From NCBI RefSeq assembly GCF_007989825.1, contig NZ_BJUA01000009.1, positions 62,001 through 126,000 on the forward strand: 64,000 nucleotides of DNA, written 5' to 3'. The notes below the pieces were generated by a model, which saw only the letters and a program-made list of their open reading frames with translations, was not told the origin of the DNA and searched no databases. Of the stretch, positions 63,576-64,000 are shown piece by piece. The translations under genes were made by a program, and so were the position numbers. Origin of the DNA: Cellulomonas persica. Lineage in GTDB: Bacteria > Actinomycetota > Actinomycetes > Actinomycetales > Cellulomonadaceae. Numbering within the stretch: the stretch's first letter is position 1; every line of letters starts with the position of its first letter.

Positions 63576-63665
63576 GGTAGCGTGTCCGAGCGGCCTAAGG
63601 AGCACGCCTCGAAAGCGTGTGTGGGTGAAAGTCCACCGTGGGTTCAAATCCCACCGCTACCGCCA
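63576..63665 (+). tRNA. tRNA-Ser (anticodon CGA)
   Basis: The acceptor stem GGTAGCG (63576-63582) pairs with CGCTACC (63655-63661), followed by G and an encoded CCA. The anticodon stem CACGC/GCGTG holds the loop CTCGAAA, anticodon CGA, reading serine codon UCG. A long variable arm (GTGGGTGAAAGTCCAC) and the T loop GGTTCAAATCC confirm a class II serine tRNA. Confidence 0.97.
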
Positions 63666-63667
63666 CC

Positions 63668-63711
63668 CGAAGGGCCCCACCCGCGTGATCGCGCGGCTGT
63701 GGGGCCCTTCG
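63668..63711 (+). terminator. Terminator after tRNA-Ser
   Basis: CGAAGGGCCCCAC (63668-63680) and GTGGGGCCCTTCG (63699-63711) form a perfect 13-bp stem. CCGCG (63681-63685) and CGCGG (63692-63696) extend it inward. It starts three bases after the encoded CCA. Confidence 0.9.
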
Positions 63712-63736
63712 TCGTATCCGGGTCATAAGGGCAGGG

Positions 63737-63935
63737 TCAGCCGGCCTCGGGTGCGAGGGCGTCGAGAGGGGTGAGCTTGTCGCGAGCATCGAGGTATCCG
63801 GCCGCACGCGCGTGTTCCAGTCGGTCGAAGACACTCGAGCAGGCCGACGTTGAACGCCGCCGCGTCTGACGCGATGTTCCGATACCGGGCGAGCGCGGCA
63901 TCCCACGTTTCACTTGCGGCAGCGCTCGGAGCCAT
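63737..63935 (-). pseudogene. Small frameshifted reading frame of unknown family
   Basis: From ATG 63933-63935 the minus strand reads MAPSAAASETWDAALARYRN and IASDAAAFNVGLLE. Skipping one T gives VFDRLEHARAAGYLDARDKL and TPLDALAPEAG with a stop at 63737-63739. The two parts together look like one coherent amphipathic-helical small protein of about 65 residues. I do not recognise the family. It may be a decayed gene or contain a sequencing error. It sits next to a tRNA gene, a common integration site. Confidence 0.4.
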
Positions 63936-64000
63936 GACGGCTACCCAGTCCGCGTGGGGCTGCGCGCAGGCCGTCCTAGGCGTTGGTGGCGAGGACTCGG

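Noticed and set aside
63976-64000. Possible 3' end of a minus-strand gene at the window edge
   Set aside because: Only about eight codons (RVLATNA then stop) are visible, too little to support a call.

Overview
The window is very GC-rich DNA from an actinobacterium, most likely a Cellulomonas-like member of the Micrococcales. This rests on codon bias, frequent GTG starts, a dnaK-grpE-dnaJ-hspR operon with HAIR operators, class Ib nrdHIEF, a HelR helicase with a rifamycin-associated element, and many genes whose start codon lies 6-7 bases after a TANNNT -10 box (leaderless transcripts). No taxonomic search was possible, so the genus is an inference.

Layout. 1-13.4 kb is a defence island: the 3' end of a UvrD-type helicase, a DUF6308-like helix-hairpin-helix protein, a four-domain DUF262/DUF1524/ATL/DUF4268 restriction protein, a complete type I restriction-modification operon (hsdM-hsdS-hsdR, 4-base overlaps) with 12-bp repeats between the two HsdS recognition domains, an HNH nuclease, a small PD-(D/E)XK-like protein, a McrA-like HNH nuclease and an MntA/HepT toxin-antitoxin pair. 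13.6-17.5 kb holds an ABC exporter facing a NarL-type two-component system. 17.6-23.1 kb is a metal-resistance block: a MerR regulator with a classical 20-bp-spacer promoter, a MerF-like small membrane protein, a rhodanese, a YnfA protein, two CDF exporters, an ICMT-type methyltransferase and a CmtR-like repressor. At its two ends are decayed arsR and arsC genes, the remains of an arsenic operon. 23.1-27.3 kb is the heat-shock operon, with two HAIR boxes in front and a 29-bp-arm hairpin between dnaJ and hspR.

27.3-40 kb is mixed: a sugar kinase, a GlxA-type regulator divergent from an MFS transporter, a bacteriophytochrome fused to a PP2C phosphatase, a DrrAB-type exporter, and an AfsR-like regulator divergent from a frameshifted NmrA-like reductase gene. 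40.2-44.4 kb is the class Ib ribonucleotide reductase operon behind two NrdR boxes. 44.5-56.4 kb holds a membrane protein, a GH114 lipoprotein, a PAP2 protein, a TetR/hydrolase operon with twin operators, a pentapeptide-DinB fusion, helR with its RAE, an orphan ScoMcrA-type head domain with a zinc ribbon, a GNAT protein, a DUF1540 protein, an APH-type kinase and a degenerate GGDEF-like protein.

56.5-60.5 kb encodes the most unusual protein: an ECF sigma factor continued in one chain into an anti-sigma zinc-binding motif, a membrane segment, a Pro/Thr repeat stalk and about 860 residues of predicted extracellular domains. It reads as a membrane-tethered sigma factor that would need proteolytic release. 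The last 3.5 kb are housekeeping genes (NAD-binding reductase, upp, tadA, a sirtuin) and tRNA-Ser(CGA), followed by a frameshifted small reading frame.

The best candidates for poorly described biology are the tethered sigma factor, the four-domain restriction protein, the orphan head-domain protein and the light-sensing phosphatase.
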